Shown: in pieces, positions 18,669 through 26,698 of the stretch
Numbering within the stretch: the first letter of the stretch is position 1
How the letters are laid out: every line of letters begins with the position of its first letter
Assembly (NCBI RefSeq): GCF_003867075.1
Contig: NZ_CP032544.1
Location: 538,501 to 602,500, forward strand
Length of the DNA stretch: 64,000 bases
Origin: Tenacibaculum mesophilum
Lineage (GTDB): Bacteria; Bacteroidota; Bacteroidia; Flavobacteriales; Flavobacteriaceae
Direction: 5' to 3'
Made by a program: the position numbers and the translations under genes
Notes under the pieces: generated by a model
What the model saw: only the letters and a program-made list of their open reading frames with translations
What the model was told of the DNA's origin: nothing
Database searches by the model: none

Positions 18669-20360
18669 GCCAAAAGTACTCTTTAATTTTTCAATTAATG
18701 GATTTTTTTCTTTTAGTTTGTCGTACTTCTCTTGAGGAGTATAGGCAAACTTTTTTTCTACAGTTTCATTTACAATAACATTAATTTGGATACCATAGTT
18801 ATTTAATTTTTCTCGTAAAAAACGTAATAACTTAGGTTTTCCTTTTTCAAGTTGAGACTTCATTAAGTCATTAGGCAACGAAAAAACAATAGTAAAATCT
18901 TCTTGTAACTTGGGCTCACCAGAAGCTAAAATAGCAGCGATACTTCGTTCTCCAAAACCTTGTAATTGGAAATAATATTTTTTCCAAGCATCTTTTAACT
19001 CATCTTGAGTAAAAGGAGTTCTTGGATGATTATCGAAGTTTTCCTCTGTATCAATAGTACTTTTTACTTCTTTCTTTTGCTGTAAGCTTTTTAAAGATAA
19101 AGCAGAAGTACGTCGTTTAATGTTCTTTAAAACTGGTTTAGTGGGAGTTTTTTCTTTTGTTTCAGTACTAGTTACTTGTACTGGTTCCATTTTTTTAGGA
19201 GTTTTTGTAACAATAGGCTTTACCTCAGTTTTTTTGACAGAAGGAGATAAAGCGGTAAAAAAAGTAGCAGGAATTATGTAGTTGCTAGATTTTTTTTTTG
19301 CTCCATCAAAAGTGATAGAGGCAATTTGCATTAAAGTAAGTTCTACCAATAAGCGTTGGTTTTTACTTCCTCGATATTTCAAGTCGCAATCATTAGCCTT
19401 GTCTATAGCAGGGAGTAAAAATTGCATACTGGCTTTAGAAGCTTGCTCTAAATATTTTTTCTTAGTATTATCACCAACCTCTAATAAAGCTATGGTAGCT
19501 TGGTCTTTTGCAACTAACAAATCTCTAAAGTGAGAAGCCAAACCGTTTATAAAATGATGTCCCTCAAAACCTTTTCCCAATACATCGTTAAATGCCATTA
19601 AGACTTCTGGAATTTTATTCTGAAGTAATAAATCGGTAATGTTAAAATACACATCGTAGTCTAACACATTTAAGTTTTTAGTAACAGCTTCGCGAGTTAA
19701 ATTGTTTCCAGAGAAGCTTACAACTCTATCAAAAATAGAAAGGGCGTCACGCATTGCACCGTCAGCTTTTTGAGCAATTACATGTAATGCATCATCTTCA
19801 GCAGTAATGTTTTCTTTAGCACAAATCGTTTTTAAATACTCTTTAGCATCTAAAACACCAATGCGTTTAAAATCAAAAATTTGACAACGAGATAATATCG
19901 TTGGTATAATTTTATGTTTTTCAGTAGTTGCTAAAATAAAAATAGCATGTGCAGGCGGTTCTTCTAACGTTTTTAAAAAAGCATTAAAAGCGGCTTGAGA
20001 AAGCATGTGAACCTCATCAATAATATAAACCTTGTACTTTCCTGTTTGAGGCGGAATACGAACTTGATCTGTTAAATTACGAATATCATCAACCGAGTTG
20101 TTAGAAGCCGCATCTAATTCAAAAATATTAAAAGCAAAATCTTCATCATCAGTAGTTGCATCTTCTTGGTTAATACGTTTAGCCAAGATACGAGCACACG
20201 ATGTTTTACCAACTCCACGAGGTCCTGTAAACAATAAAGCTTGAGCTAAATGGTTGTTTTGTATAGCATTTTCTAACGTATTGGTAATAGCTTGTTGCCC
20301 TACTACATCTTCAAAATTTTGAGGACGATATTTACGTGCCGATACTATAAAATGTTCCAT
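18657..20360 (-). CDS. dnaX: DNA polymerase III subunit gamma/tau
   Basis: A 567-residue clamp-loader ATPase. I chose ATG 20360 because the protein then begins MEHFIVSARKYRP as in the family; the in-frame extension to 20486 runs through the promoter. Walker A is GPRGVGKTS (46-54), Walker B is IIDEVH, sensor 1 is ATTEKH and the SRC motif is present. The four-Cys zinc module normally between Walker A and B is replaced by a short acidic linker (DATTDDED). After domain III (about residue 354) comes a run of ten A (19299-19290 on the coding strand), then a charged linker and the tau-specific C-terminus. An A-run slip would give a gamma-like 358-residue product. Confidence 0.95.
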   Translation of the reverse strand: MEHFIVSARKYRPQNFEDVVGQQAITNTLENAIQNNHLAQALLFTGPRGVGKTSCARILAKRINQEDATTDDEDFAFNIFELDAASNNSVDDIRNLTDQVRIPPQTGKYKVYIIDEVHMLSQAAFNAFLKTLEEPPAHAIFILATTEKHKIIPTILSRCQIFDFKRIGVLDAKEYLKTICAKENITAEDDALHVIAQKADGAMRDALSIFDRVVSFSGNNLTREAVTKNLNVLDYDVYFNITDLLLQNKIPEVLMAFNDVLGKGFEGHHFINGLASHFRDLLVAKDQATIALLEVGDNTKKKYLEQASKASMQFLLPAIDKANDCDLKYRGSKNQRLLVELTLMQIASITFDGAKKKSSNYIIPATFFTALSPSVKKTEVKPIVTKTPKKMEPVQVTSTETKEKTPTKPVLKNIKRRTSALSLKSLQQKKEVKSTIDTEENFDNHPRTPFTQDELKDAWKKYYFQLQGFGERSIAAILASGEPKLQEDFTIVFSLPNDLMKSQLEKGKPKLLRFLREKLNNYGIQINVIVNETVEKKFAYTPQEKYDKLKEKNPLIEKLKSTFGLDV

Positions 20361-20382
20361 TAAAATATACTGTTTACTTGAA

Positions 20383-20390
20383 CAAAAATA
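20383..20390 (-). promoter_or_regulatory. dnaX promoter -7 box
   Basis: On the minus strand TATTTTTG matches the Bacteroidota -7 consensus TAnnTTTG, with a TTG 20 bases upstream. It lies about 23 bases before the chosen ATG at 20360, supporting that start. Confidence 0.65.
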
Positions 20391-20504
20391 GAAAACACAG
20401 TGGCAACACGCAAACAAAATTCTTAAGGAAATATTAAAGTTGTAAACAATTGTAAAAATTGTATTCTTTGTACGACCAACTAACATATAAATAATAGGAA
20501 TTAT

Positions 20505-21161
20505 ATGAAGATATTTAAGGGAGTAACAGTATTTACTGTTGTTGTTTTAGCGGTAACGTTATTAAGTTTTTCACAAAAAAAAGAAGAAAAACTAAAAGAG
20601 GTGTCAGTAGAAACAAGCTCAGAAACACAAGTAGCTTACTTTGCAAGTGGTTGTTTTTGGTGTGTAGAAGCAATTTTTGAAAGTGTAAATGGAGTAGAAG
20701 AAGCTGTATCAGGATATGCAGGAGGACATACTAAAAATCCAACCTATAAAACAATAGGAACAGGTAGAACAGGACATGCTGAATCTGTAGCTGTATATTA
20801 TAATCCGAAAAAAGTTAGTTTTCAAACATTAGTAACGGTGTTTTTTGGTTCACACGATCCAACCACTATAAACGGGCAACATCCTGATTATGGTTCACAG
20901 TATCGTTCAATAGCTTTCTATAAAACACAAGAAGAAAAGCAGTTCATAGAAAATACTATTAAAAAATTGAATAAAGATGTGTATCATGGGAAAATAGTTA
21001 CGGAGGTTAAAAAGATGGAGAAGTTTTACCCTGCGGAAGAGTATCATCAAAACTATGAGCGTTTGCACCCAGAAAACCCTTATGTGCAAAAAGTTTCAAT
21101 TCCTCGATTAAACCGGTTTAAACGCAAGTTTCCGGAATTGCTTAAAAAGGAAAAGCATTAA
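20505..21161 (+). CDS. msrA: Exported peptide methionine-S-sulfoxide reductase MsrA
   Basis: A 218-residue protein. An N-terminal hydrophobic segment (about 8-24, VFTVVVLAVTLLSFS) indicates export or membrane anchoring, so it probably repairs methionine-S-sulfoxides in periplasmic proteins. The catalytic motif GCFWCVE is intact, and SGYAGG, GHAESVAVYY and HDPTTINGQHPDYGSQYRS follow as in the family. It reads away from dnaX across a 144-base shared promoter region and ends at a good terminator. A shrunken second copy of the whole gene plus terminator follows directly. Confidence 0.93.
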   Translation: MKIFKGVTVFTVVVLAVTLLSFSQKKEEKLKEVSVETSSETQVAYFASGCFWCVEAIFESVNGVEEAVSGYAGGHTKNPTYKTIGTGRTGHAESVAVYYNPKKVSFQTLVTVFFGSHDPTTINGQHPDYGSQYRSIAFYKTQEEKQFIENTIKKLNKDVYHGKIVTEVKKMEKFYPAEEYHQNYERLHPENPYVQKVSIPRLNRFKRKFPELLKKEKH

Positions 21162-21194
21162 AAACTTTATTAAGTTAAAGTTTGTTTATATAAA

Positions 21195-21231
21195 AGCTCC
21201 CCAGCAACAGCGTTACTGGGGAGTTATTTTT
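21195..21231 (+). terminator. msrA terminator
   Basis: An 8-bp GC-rich stem (21197-21204 with 21216-21223), an 11-base loop, then a T-rich tail. Confidence 0.85.
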
Positions 21232-21252
21232 TATAGAGTAAAGGTTATTTCT

Positions 21253-21417
21253 ATAAAAATACTTTTAGGAGTAAATTTTCTGGTGAATGTAACTGGTTGT
21301 GTAGAACATATAGAAGAGGTAGTAGTATATTCCAATACAGAAAAAGTAGTTTTCAATTTCTCAACTAAACTAGTTCAATTGCAAATATCCAAGTTTGCTA
21401 AAAAAGAAAAGTATTAA
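21253..21417 (+). pseudogene. Shrunken duplicate of msrA (start codon ATA, large in-frame deletions)
   Basis: The stretch reads as 54 codons without a stop. The first residues IKILLGVNFLVNV follow the MsrA start MKIFKGVTVFTVV, with ATG changed to ATA. The middle (TGCVEHIEEVVVYSNTEKV) aligns with MsrA core pieces (GCFWCVE and TGHAESVAVYYNPKKV), and the end (KFAKKEKY, stop) matches the MsrA tail. Bases 21351-21485 align with 21094-21231, including the terminator. The catalytic GCFWC is shortened to GC, so it cannot be an active reductase. Confidence 0.8.
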
Positions 21418-21449
21418 AAACTTTATCAAGTAAAAGTTGGTTTAAATAT

Positions 21450-21485
21450 AAAGCCTCTTAGCAGCATAGTTACTAAGAGGCTTTT
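21450..21485. terminator. Duplicate terminator with compensated stem
   Basis: A 12-bp stem (21450-21461 with 21473-21484 or so) and T-tail. The loop resembles that of the terminator at 21195-21231, while both stem arms have changed together, keeping perfect pairing. It now separates the msrA remnant from the convergent lipoprotein gene. Confidence 0.8.
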
Positions 21486-21504
21486 ATAATATGGATTGTT
21501 ATAA

Positions 21505-22071
21505 TTATTGTATTTCTACTTTAAAAGAAACTTGTACATCTGTTTCTCCACCAGCGTTGGTAATATCTCCTTCTTTTACTCCAGAAGCTCCTTTATTTGG
21601 CTCGTGTCTTAAGATAAAAACATAATTTCCACTTCCAGCTGCACCAGTTGCAACCGTAAAATTAATACCTACAGGATTTCCATTGGCATCATTATCACCA
21701 GCATAAGAGAAAGTACTAGCAATACCACCTGTTACATTATAAAAGAACTGGTGTTCATCTGCTTCTTCAGCAACTTCTTCAGTAATATTTTCAGCTGGGT
21801 CTTCTAATTCATTTAATAAGGTAATTTCTCCATTATATGTTGTGTTAGCAGCTAAAGTACCTCCTGTAACTACTGGATCGTTAGGACCATCACCATCTAA
21901 ATCTTTACTTTGCAATGTAACGGTATCACCACCTCCTTGTGGAGTTAATTTAACAGTTACTGTAGTAATAACTTCTTCTTCGTTAACTGGTACTGGGTTA
22001 TCATCACTAGAACAAGAAGTAATTGCTAATGCAGAAGTAAATAATATGGCTAATAATTTAATATTTTTCAT
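21505..22071 (-). CDS. Lipoprotein of the flavobacterial group annotated as type 1 periplasmic-binding-fold protein
   Basis: A 188-residue lipoprotein with lipobox ITSC and an Asp-rich start (SSDDNPVPV). It has repeated beta-strand patterns (VTVKLTPQGGGDTVTLQSKD, GNYVFILRHEPNKG) and acidic stretches such as EEVAEEADEHQFFY. It follows the TonB receptor gene by 13 bases and is surely co-transcribed with it. A role as an outer-membrane or periplasmic helper that binds the receptor's substrate is inferred from that position. I recognise the family only by its usual database name; no function is established. Confidence 0.7.
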   Translation of the reverse strand: MKNIKLLAILFTSALAITSCSSDDNPVPVNEEEVITTVTVKLTPQGGGDTVTLQSKDLDGDGPNDPVVTGGTLAANTTYNGEITLLNELEDPAENITEEVAEEADEHQFFYNVTGGIASTFSYAGDNDANGNPVGINFTVATGAAGSGNYVFILRHEPNKGASGVKEGDITNAGGETDVQVSFKVEIQ

Positions 22072-22084
22072 TTTTAAATGTTTT

Positions 22085-24487
22085 TTAATAATTAATTTTT
22101 AGTTGAACTTTAAAATTTCTTCCTAAGTCGTCAGCAAAATATCGTAATCTATTTAAATAATTTCGATAAGATTTGTTTAAAATATTGTCTACATATAAAT
22201 TAATGTTAACTTTTGTTTTATTTAATTTAAAATCAAATCCTGAAGAAAAGTTTAATAAATGATATGCTGCTGGAGGTGTGCTAATATCAACAAGTACATT
22301 TTGATTTAATGTAGGAATAAAGGCATTAAAGTTATTATTAGGATACTTGTTTTGTTTTGCGTTGTATTCGCTTTCGATAGAAGCATAAAAATTTTGCCAG
22401 TTTTCTTTTTTAAAAGCTAGCGAAGTTACTGTTTTAAAAGGAGGAATGTCTATTAACGGTCTGTCGTTAGATACATCAGTACCTCTTAAAAATGAACTTT
22501 TGTTTGTTAACACAAAATTATTATTAATGTTGTATTGAGTGCTGGCATCAATACCAAATAACTGTGCGTTAACTTGTTTATAAGACCAAACAGGAAAAGT
22601 ACCTCTATTAGTAGTTTCTTGCCCACTTGGTTCTATGTAAATAAAATCTTTAATATGATTGTAAAAAGCTTCTAAATTTAGGTTAACCTTTTTATTAGTG
22701 TACTTGTAAGAGGCAGATAACCTATTAGAAGTTTCTGTTTTAATGCGTAAATCTCCTAATTCTATTCTAGCAGCAGAGTGGTGTAATCCATCGCTAAATA
22801 GTTCTGATGGATTTGGAGCTCTGTTTGCTAAACCATAGTTAAATATAAAAGAATTACGATCATTTGCATTATAGGTAATACCTGCAGAAGCTGATATATT
22901 ATGATAAGTAAATGTTGGATTTGTTAGTAGTTGAGAACCAGATACATTTGGGTTGATTACTATATTACCAAAATCATTTTGATAATTTAAATTATCCCAT
23001 CTAGATTGTTGATAGAATTTTTTAGCATCAATATGGTTAAAATCATATCTAACACCTGTTGTTATATACAGTTTGTCAAACGTTAAATTAGAAATAACAT
23101 AGGCTCCAAAAGCATATTTATCATAATCTGGTATTAATCGTCTAACTTTAGTTATTGGATCTGAAAAATTTGATTGATACAAACCACTTATACCAAATTT
23201 ATAAATTTGGTCTGTATTTGAATCTAAATACAAATCAGATTTAAAACTATGAGTTTTAAGTTTTAAGTCTACTGCTTGTAAGTTTTTTCTATCACCAATT
23301 CGTTTATCAAATTCTAATCTATGATTCACTTGATAATCATATTGCAACGATAGCTTACCAAAAGCTTTAAAACGTTTATAAAATTTAGTTTTAAAAATTT
23401 GATGAGTTACTTCTTGTCTTGGATTATTAATAGTATAGCTAAAATCATCAATAATAAGTGGTTGTCTACTATTTATTGCATTTACTAAATCGGTAATATT
23501 ACCAAAATGAGAAGCACTTAAGATACCAACTTGATTATCTAAGTAACTATAAAATAAATCAAAACCTTTTTCAAATTTATGAAAACCAGTATTAACAGTT
23601 AATGCTTTTGAGTTAATACCTGTATTAGTAAGTTTATAGTTTGCAGCATCAAAATCACCCGATCTTTTATATGATGCTTGTCCGTTTACATACCAACCTG
23701 TTTCGTAGTTTTTATTTACATTGGTTGCTACCGAAAACAAACGACCATTGGTTTGTTGTGATACAATTGTTTTTCCAAATAAAGTGTCTTTAAGAATATT
23801 ATTTTTTGGATTAAGTATAACTACACCACCAATAGCGTCACCTCCGTATTGTAAAGCATTTGCTCCTTTAATTACAGAAATTGAGTTAGCAGCATTAATA
23901 TCAATATTCGGAGCATGCTCTACACCCCATTCTTGATCTTGTAATCTAACATCGTTAAAAGACACCAAAACTCTACTACCATGTAATCCATTAATTACAG
24001 GTTTAACTATGCTATTCCCTGTATTAATAGATGAGACACCAGAAATATTTTTAAGGGCATCTCCTAAAGTAGCGTCACTATTTTTTTCTAAAACATTTGA
24101 TTTTAACACTGTTTCTTGTGCTGTTTTAGTTTTTAAGCCCGTAATACCTTTTATATTTACTTCATTTAGTTCTTCTTCATGATGTTCTAAGTCAATAACT
24201 AAATAAGTGTTTTTAGAAATGTTACGTTCAATAGTTTGTGACTCACAAGCTACATGTGATACTTCAACTATAATTTTACCAGAACATACATTTTTAATTG
24301 TAAACTTTCCTTCAATATTAGTAACAGCATATTTATTTTGATTTTTAATGTATACCGTAGCTCCTACAATAGGAGATTTATCGTGAAAGTCTTCAACTAA
24401 ACCAGAAAATGTATATTCACATTTTTGACCATATGCTGTTGAAAAAAATACAAGCATAAGCATCAAAATGATACAATTTGATTTCAT
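22085..24487 (-). CDS. TonB-dependent outer-membrane receptor (possibly for a metal)
   Basis: An 800-residue protein with a signal peptide (about 1-20). A carboxypeptidase-regulatory-like domain follows (about 25-110, VGATVYIKNQNKYAVTNIEGKF). Then come a plug domain (about 125-230, DALKNISGVSSI, GLHGSRVLV, ISVIKGANALQYGGDAIGGVV) and a 22-strand-type barrel ending with aromatic/basic residues. Such receptors import substrates too large or scarce for porins, using TonB energy. The plug pattern (WGVEHAPNID) and the upstream His-rich peptide hint at a metal or metal chelate, but that is inference. It is the middle gene of a three-gene minus-strand unit. Confidence 0.85.
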   Translation of the reverse strand: MKSNCIILMLMLVFFSTAYGQKCEYTFSGLVEDFHDKSPIVGATVYIKNQNKYAVTNIEGKFTIKNVCSGKIIVEVSHVACESQTIERNISKNTYLVIDLEHHEEELNEVNIKGITGLKTKTAQETVLKSNVLEKNSDATLGDALKNISGVSSINTGNSIVKPVINGLHGSRVLVSFNDVRLQDQEWGVEHAPNIDINAANSISVIKGANALQYGGDAIGGVVILNPKNNILKDTLFGKTIVSQQTNGRLFSVATNVNKNYETGWYVNGQASYKRSGDFDAANYKLTNTGINSKALTVNTGFHKFEKGFDLFYSYLDNQVGILSASHFGNITDLVNAINSRQPLIIDDFSYTINNPRQEVTHQIFKTKFYKRFKAFGKLSLQYDYQVNHRLEFDKRIGDRKNLQAVDLKLKTHSFKSDLYLDSNTDQIYKFGISGLYQSNFSDPITKVRRLIPDYDKYAFGAYVISNLTFDKLYITTGVRYDFNHIDAKKFYQQSRWDNLNYQNDFGNIVINPNVSGSQLLTNPTFTYHNISASAGITYNANDRNSFIFNYGLANRAPNPSELFSDGLHHSAARIELGDLRIKTETSNRLSASYKYTNKKVNLNLEAFYNHIKDFIYIEPSGQETTNRGTFPVWSYKQVNAQLFGIDASTQYNINNNFVLTNKSSFLRGTDVSNDRPLIDIPPFKTVTSLAFKKENWQNFYASIESEYNAKQNKYPNNNFNAFIPTLNQNVLVDISTPPAAYHLLNFSSGFDFKLNKTKVNINLYVDNILNKSYRNYLNRLRYFADDLGRNFKVQLKINY

Positions 24488-24531
24488 GTAAAGATTTTAT
24501 ATTATTATTTAAGTTTTAATTTTTATAAAAC

Positions 24532-24840
24532 TTAAAAAGGAGGTGCTCTAGAGAGTTTTTTTATAATATAGAAAGAAGATGTAATTTCACCTAGAAAAGA
24601 TGTTAATTTAAAAAAAGTTCTAGGAATTACATCAAAAATAGGAAGTATTTCTTCAGAAAATACTTGAAACTGATAATGAAGAGTAGAACAATCTATTTCT
24701 CCTTTATGAAAATGTTTATCATTTTTAGATATACATATAGTATGTTCGTGTTTTTCAAAAGCATGAACTAATTGTATAACTGAAGGTATAAGTAATACAA
24801 TTATACTTAGGGAAACTATATGTTTTTTAAATATTAACAT
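24532..24840 (-). CDS. Small His/Cys-containing exported protein upstream of the TonB receptor
   Basis: A 102-residue protein with one N-terminal hydrophobic segment (about 8-27), then a short region with several potential metal ligands: FEKHEHTICIS, DKHFHKGEIDC and LHYQF. The C-terminal half is plain. It precedes the TonB receptor gene by 44 bases in the same direction. It may be a periplasmic metal-binding partner of the receptor. I do not recognise a named family. Its promoter box lies only five bases before the ATG, so the mRNA may be leaderless. Confidence 0.6.
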   Translation of the reverse strand: MLIFKKHIVSLSIIVLLIPSVIQLVHAFEKHEHTICISKNDKHFHKGEIDCSTLHYQFQVFSEEILPIFDVIPRTFFKLTSFLGEITSSFYIIKKLSRAPPF

Positions 24841-24845
24841 TAGTG

Positions 24846-24853
24846 CAAATGTA
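24846..24853 (-). promoter_or_regulatory. -7 box of the TonB receptor locus
   Basis: On the minus strand TACATTTG fits TAnnTTTG exactly. It lies between the terC terminator and the ATG at 24840, leaving almost no leader. Confidence 0.6.
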
Positions 24854-24855
24854 TA

Positions 24856-24891
24856 AAAAACCCTGTTTGTTTTTGTACAAACAGGGTTTTT
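24856..24891 (-). terminator. Terminator of the purB-terC operon
   Basis: A perfect 15-bp stem (24856-24870 with 24877-24891) directly after terC, with a T-run on the minus strand. Confidence 0.85.
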
Positions 24892-24900
24892 AACTTTTTT

Positions 24901-25677
24901 TTATTTTTTTGAGTTACCTCGCATTTTCATATTAAGCATTTCAACTAATAAAGAAAATGTTATTGCAAAATATAAATATCCTTTTGGAATTGCACCTACA
25001 GATTGCCCAAAAACAATCATGTTAGATAAGTGTGCTCCTTCAGTGATTAACATAAACCCAATTAAAATTAAAAAAGACAAGGCTAGCATTTGAATAGTAG
25101 GGTGCTTGTTTACAAAATTACTTATAGGAGTAGCGAATATTAGCATGATTAATATTGAGACAATTACGGCAATAATCATAATTATTAGCGCTCCTTGAAT
25201 ACCGTTGGTCATACCCACAGCAGTTAAAACTGAGTCAAAAGAAAAAACAATATCAATTAGCACTATTTGAGTAATAACATTTAGTAATGTTTTCTTCTTT
25301 TTAGAGGTGTTTGTAGCATCTTCATCTCCTTTTCCTTCCACTTTATGGTGAATCTCGCTAGTACTTTTGTATAAGAGAAATACACCTCCTGCAAATAAAA
25401 TTAAACTTTGCCCTGTAACACCTACCTTTAACCAAGATAAGTCAATATTCCAAATAGGGTCTTTCATACTTATTAGATAAGAAACTCCTAATAAAAGAAG
25501 AATTCTAAAAATCATCGCTAAAAGGAGGCCTATTCTAGCAGCTTTTTTTTGTTGATTTTCAGGGAGTTTGTTGGAGGCGATAGAGATAAATATAATGTTA
25601 TCAATCCCTAGTACTACTTCTAAAAAAGTAAGAGTTAGTAAAGCTATCCAAGTATCTGCTTGTAAGAAAATTTCCAT
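24901..25677 (-). CDS. TerC-family membrane protein (probable metal ion exporter)
   Basis: A 258-residue protein with seven to eight membrane segments and the family's paired acidic motifs in membrane helices: LEVVLGIDNIIFISI (about 19-33) and DIVFSFDSVLTAVGM (about 141-155). TerC/Alx relatives export manganese and support metalation of exported enzymes. It is the last gene of a tightly packed minus-strand operon (three bases after the preceding lipoprotein gene) and ends at a strong terminator. The substrate is not readable from sequence. Confidence 0.88.
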   Translation of the reverse strand: MEIFLQADTWIALLTLTFLEVVLGIDNIIFISIASNKLPENQQKKAARIGLLLAMIFRILLLLGVSYLISMKDPIWNIDLSWLKVGVTGQSLILFAGGVFLLYKSTSEIHHKVEGKGDEDATNTSKKKKTLLNVITQIVLIDIVFSFDSVLTAVGMTNGIQGALIIMIIAVIVSILIMLIFATPISNFVNKHPTIQMLALSFLILIGFMLITEGAHLSNMIVFGQSVGAIPKGYLYFAITFSLLVEMLNMKMRGNSKK

Positions 25678-25680
25678 AGT

Positions 25681-26121
25681 TTATTGCACTTTATATACAG
25701 TTCCTTTTTGTTTAAAGTTAGAGTAGCCAATACGAGCTGTAAAATTATAAGAGCTATCGGTTACTTTAGTTATTTGAACAAATATAGGATCTTTATCTAA
25801 ATCAGTTTTAGGATTTTTCATTCGCAAAGTGTATGCAAAATTATTTTTCCATTTGATGTAGAGTGTATCTATGTGTTTTATCTCCTTTTCGGTAACCAAA
25901 CTATCTGTAGAAATACTTACTTTTTTGGTGTACTCTTCAATTTGCAAACTATCTTTTCTTACAATAGTTGTTTTTCCATAATTGTCACCAGCAGGAATTT
26001 CAAAGGTTCCATGAACAAAACGTGTTGGATTTCCTTTTTTCTTTGGAGAACATGATGTTACTATTAACATGTAAGAAAACAGAAATGCTTTAAATAGGAA
26101 TAAAAAGTTAGCTTTTTTCAC
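25681..26121 (-). CDS. Small conserved lipoprotein of unknown function
   Basis: A 146-residue protein with a signal peptide and lipobox VTSC (Cys about 24). The mature part is beta-rich (HGTFEIPAGDNYGKTTIVRKD, YTLRMKNPKTDLDKDP) without motifs I can assign. Its start overlaps the end of the nucleotide-kinase gene by 14 bases, and terC follows after three bases, so it is translated within the purB operon. Probably outer- or inner-membrane anchored. Confidence 0.65.
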   Translation of the reverse strand: MKKANFLFLFKAFLFSYMLIVTSCSPKKKGNPTRFVHGTFEIPAGDNYGKTTIVRKDSLQIEEYTKKVSISTDSLVTEKEIKHIDTLYIKWKNNFAYTLRMKNPKTDLDKDPIFVQITKVTDSSYNFTARIGYSNFKQKGTVYKVQ

Positions 26122-26695
26122 TTTCTGGATTATTTAGTTTTTGATAAATTATTTTATAAATTTCTTCTACAGATTGATTACCATCTACCTCAATAGTTGT
26201 TACTCCTTTTTCTTTGACGAAATTAATAGCCTGTGTAGTAAGATTAACAAATTCATCAATTCTAGTTAAAACTGTGTTCTGATCTGCATCATCTTTTCTG
26301 TCCTCTTCAATAGCTCTTATTTTAGCTCTTTCCAACAAAACATCTTTAGGAACTTTTAAATAAATAACTAAATCTATAGCATTTTTATCCTTTTCTAAAA
26401 AATTGATTAAATGTTTAGCTTGTTCAATATTTCTAGGGTAGCCATCAAAAAGAAAATTGTTTTTATCATTTTGATTGGTGTAAAATTTCTCTACTATTTC
26501 CATAACTAAATCGTCTGGAGCAAGTAGACCTTTACTACTGTATTCTTCAGCTTCTAAGCCTAAAACACTTTTTTTAGCTTTTTCTTTTCTTAACACATTC
26601 CCGGTAGAAAGATGTGTTAAGTTAAAATCATTTATTATTTTTTTAGATTGGGTTCCTTTACCAGCTAAAGGAGGCCCAAAAATTATAATATTCAT
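26108..26695 (-). CDS. Adenylate-kinase-family nucleoside monophosphate kinase
   Basis: A 195-residue P-loop kinase. The P-loop is GPPLAGKGTQ (7-16), with Leu where adenylate kinases have Gly. The NMP-binding motif is LSTGNVLR (Asn for Asp), FDGYPRN stands for the usual FDGFPR, and the short LID carries EEDRKDD. It transfers phosphate from ATP to a nucleoside monophosphate, most likely AMP. The small departures at each signature suggest a paralogue of the main adk, perhaps with altered substrate. It lies three bases after purB, whose product is AMP or AICAR, so a link to purine balance is reasonable. Confidence 0.8.
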   Translation of the reverse strand: MNIIIFGPPLAGKGTQSKKIINDFNLTHLSTGNVLRKEKAKKSVLGLEAEEYSSKGLLAPDDLVMEIVEKFYTNQNDKNNFLFDGYPRNIEQAKHLINFLEKDKNAIDLVIYLKVPKDVLLERAKIRAIEEDRKDDADQNTVLTRIDEFVNLTTQAINFVKEKGVTTIEVDGNQSVEEIYKIIYQKLNNPESEKS

Positions 26696-26698
26696 AGG

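Noticed and set aside
20361..20486. N-terminal extension of DnaX by 42 residues
   Set aside because: It covers the promoter, is not family-like, and ATG 20360 gives the conserved start.
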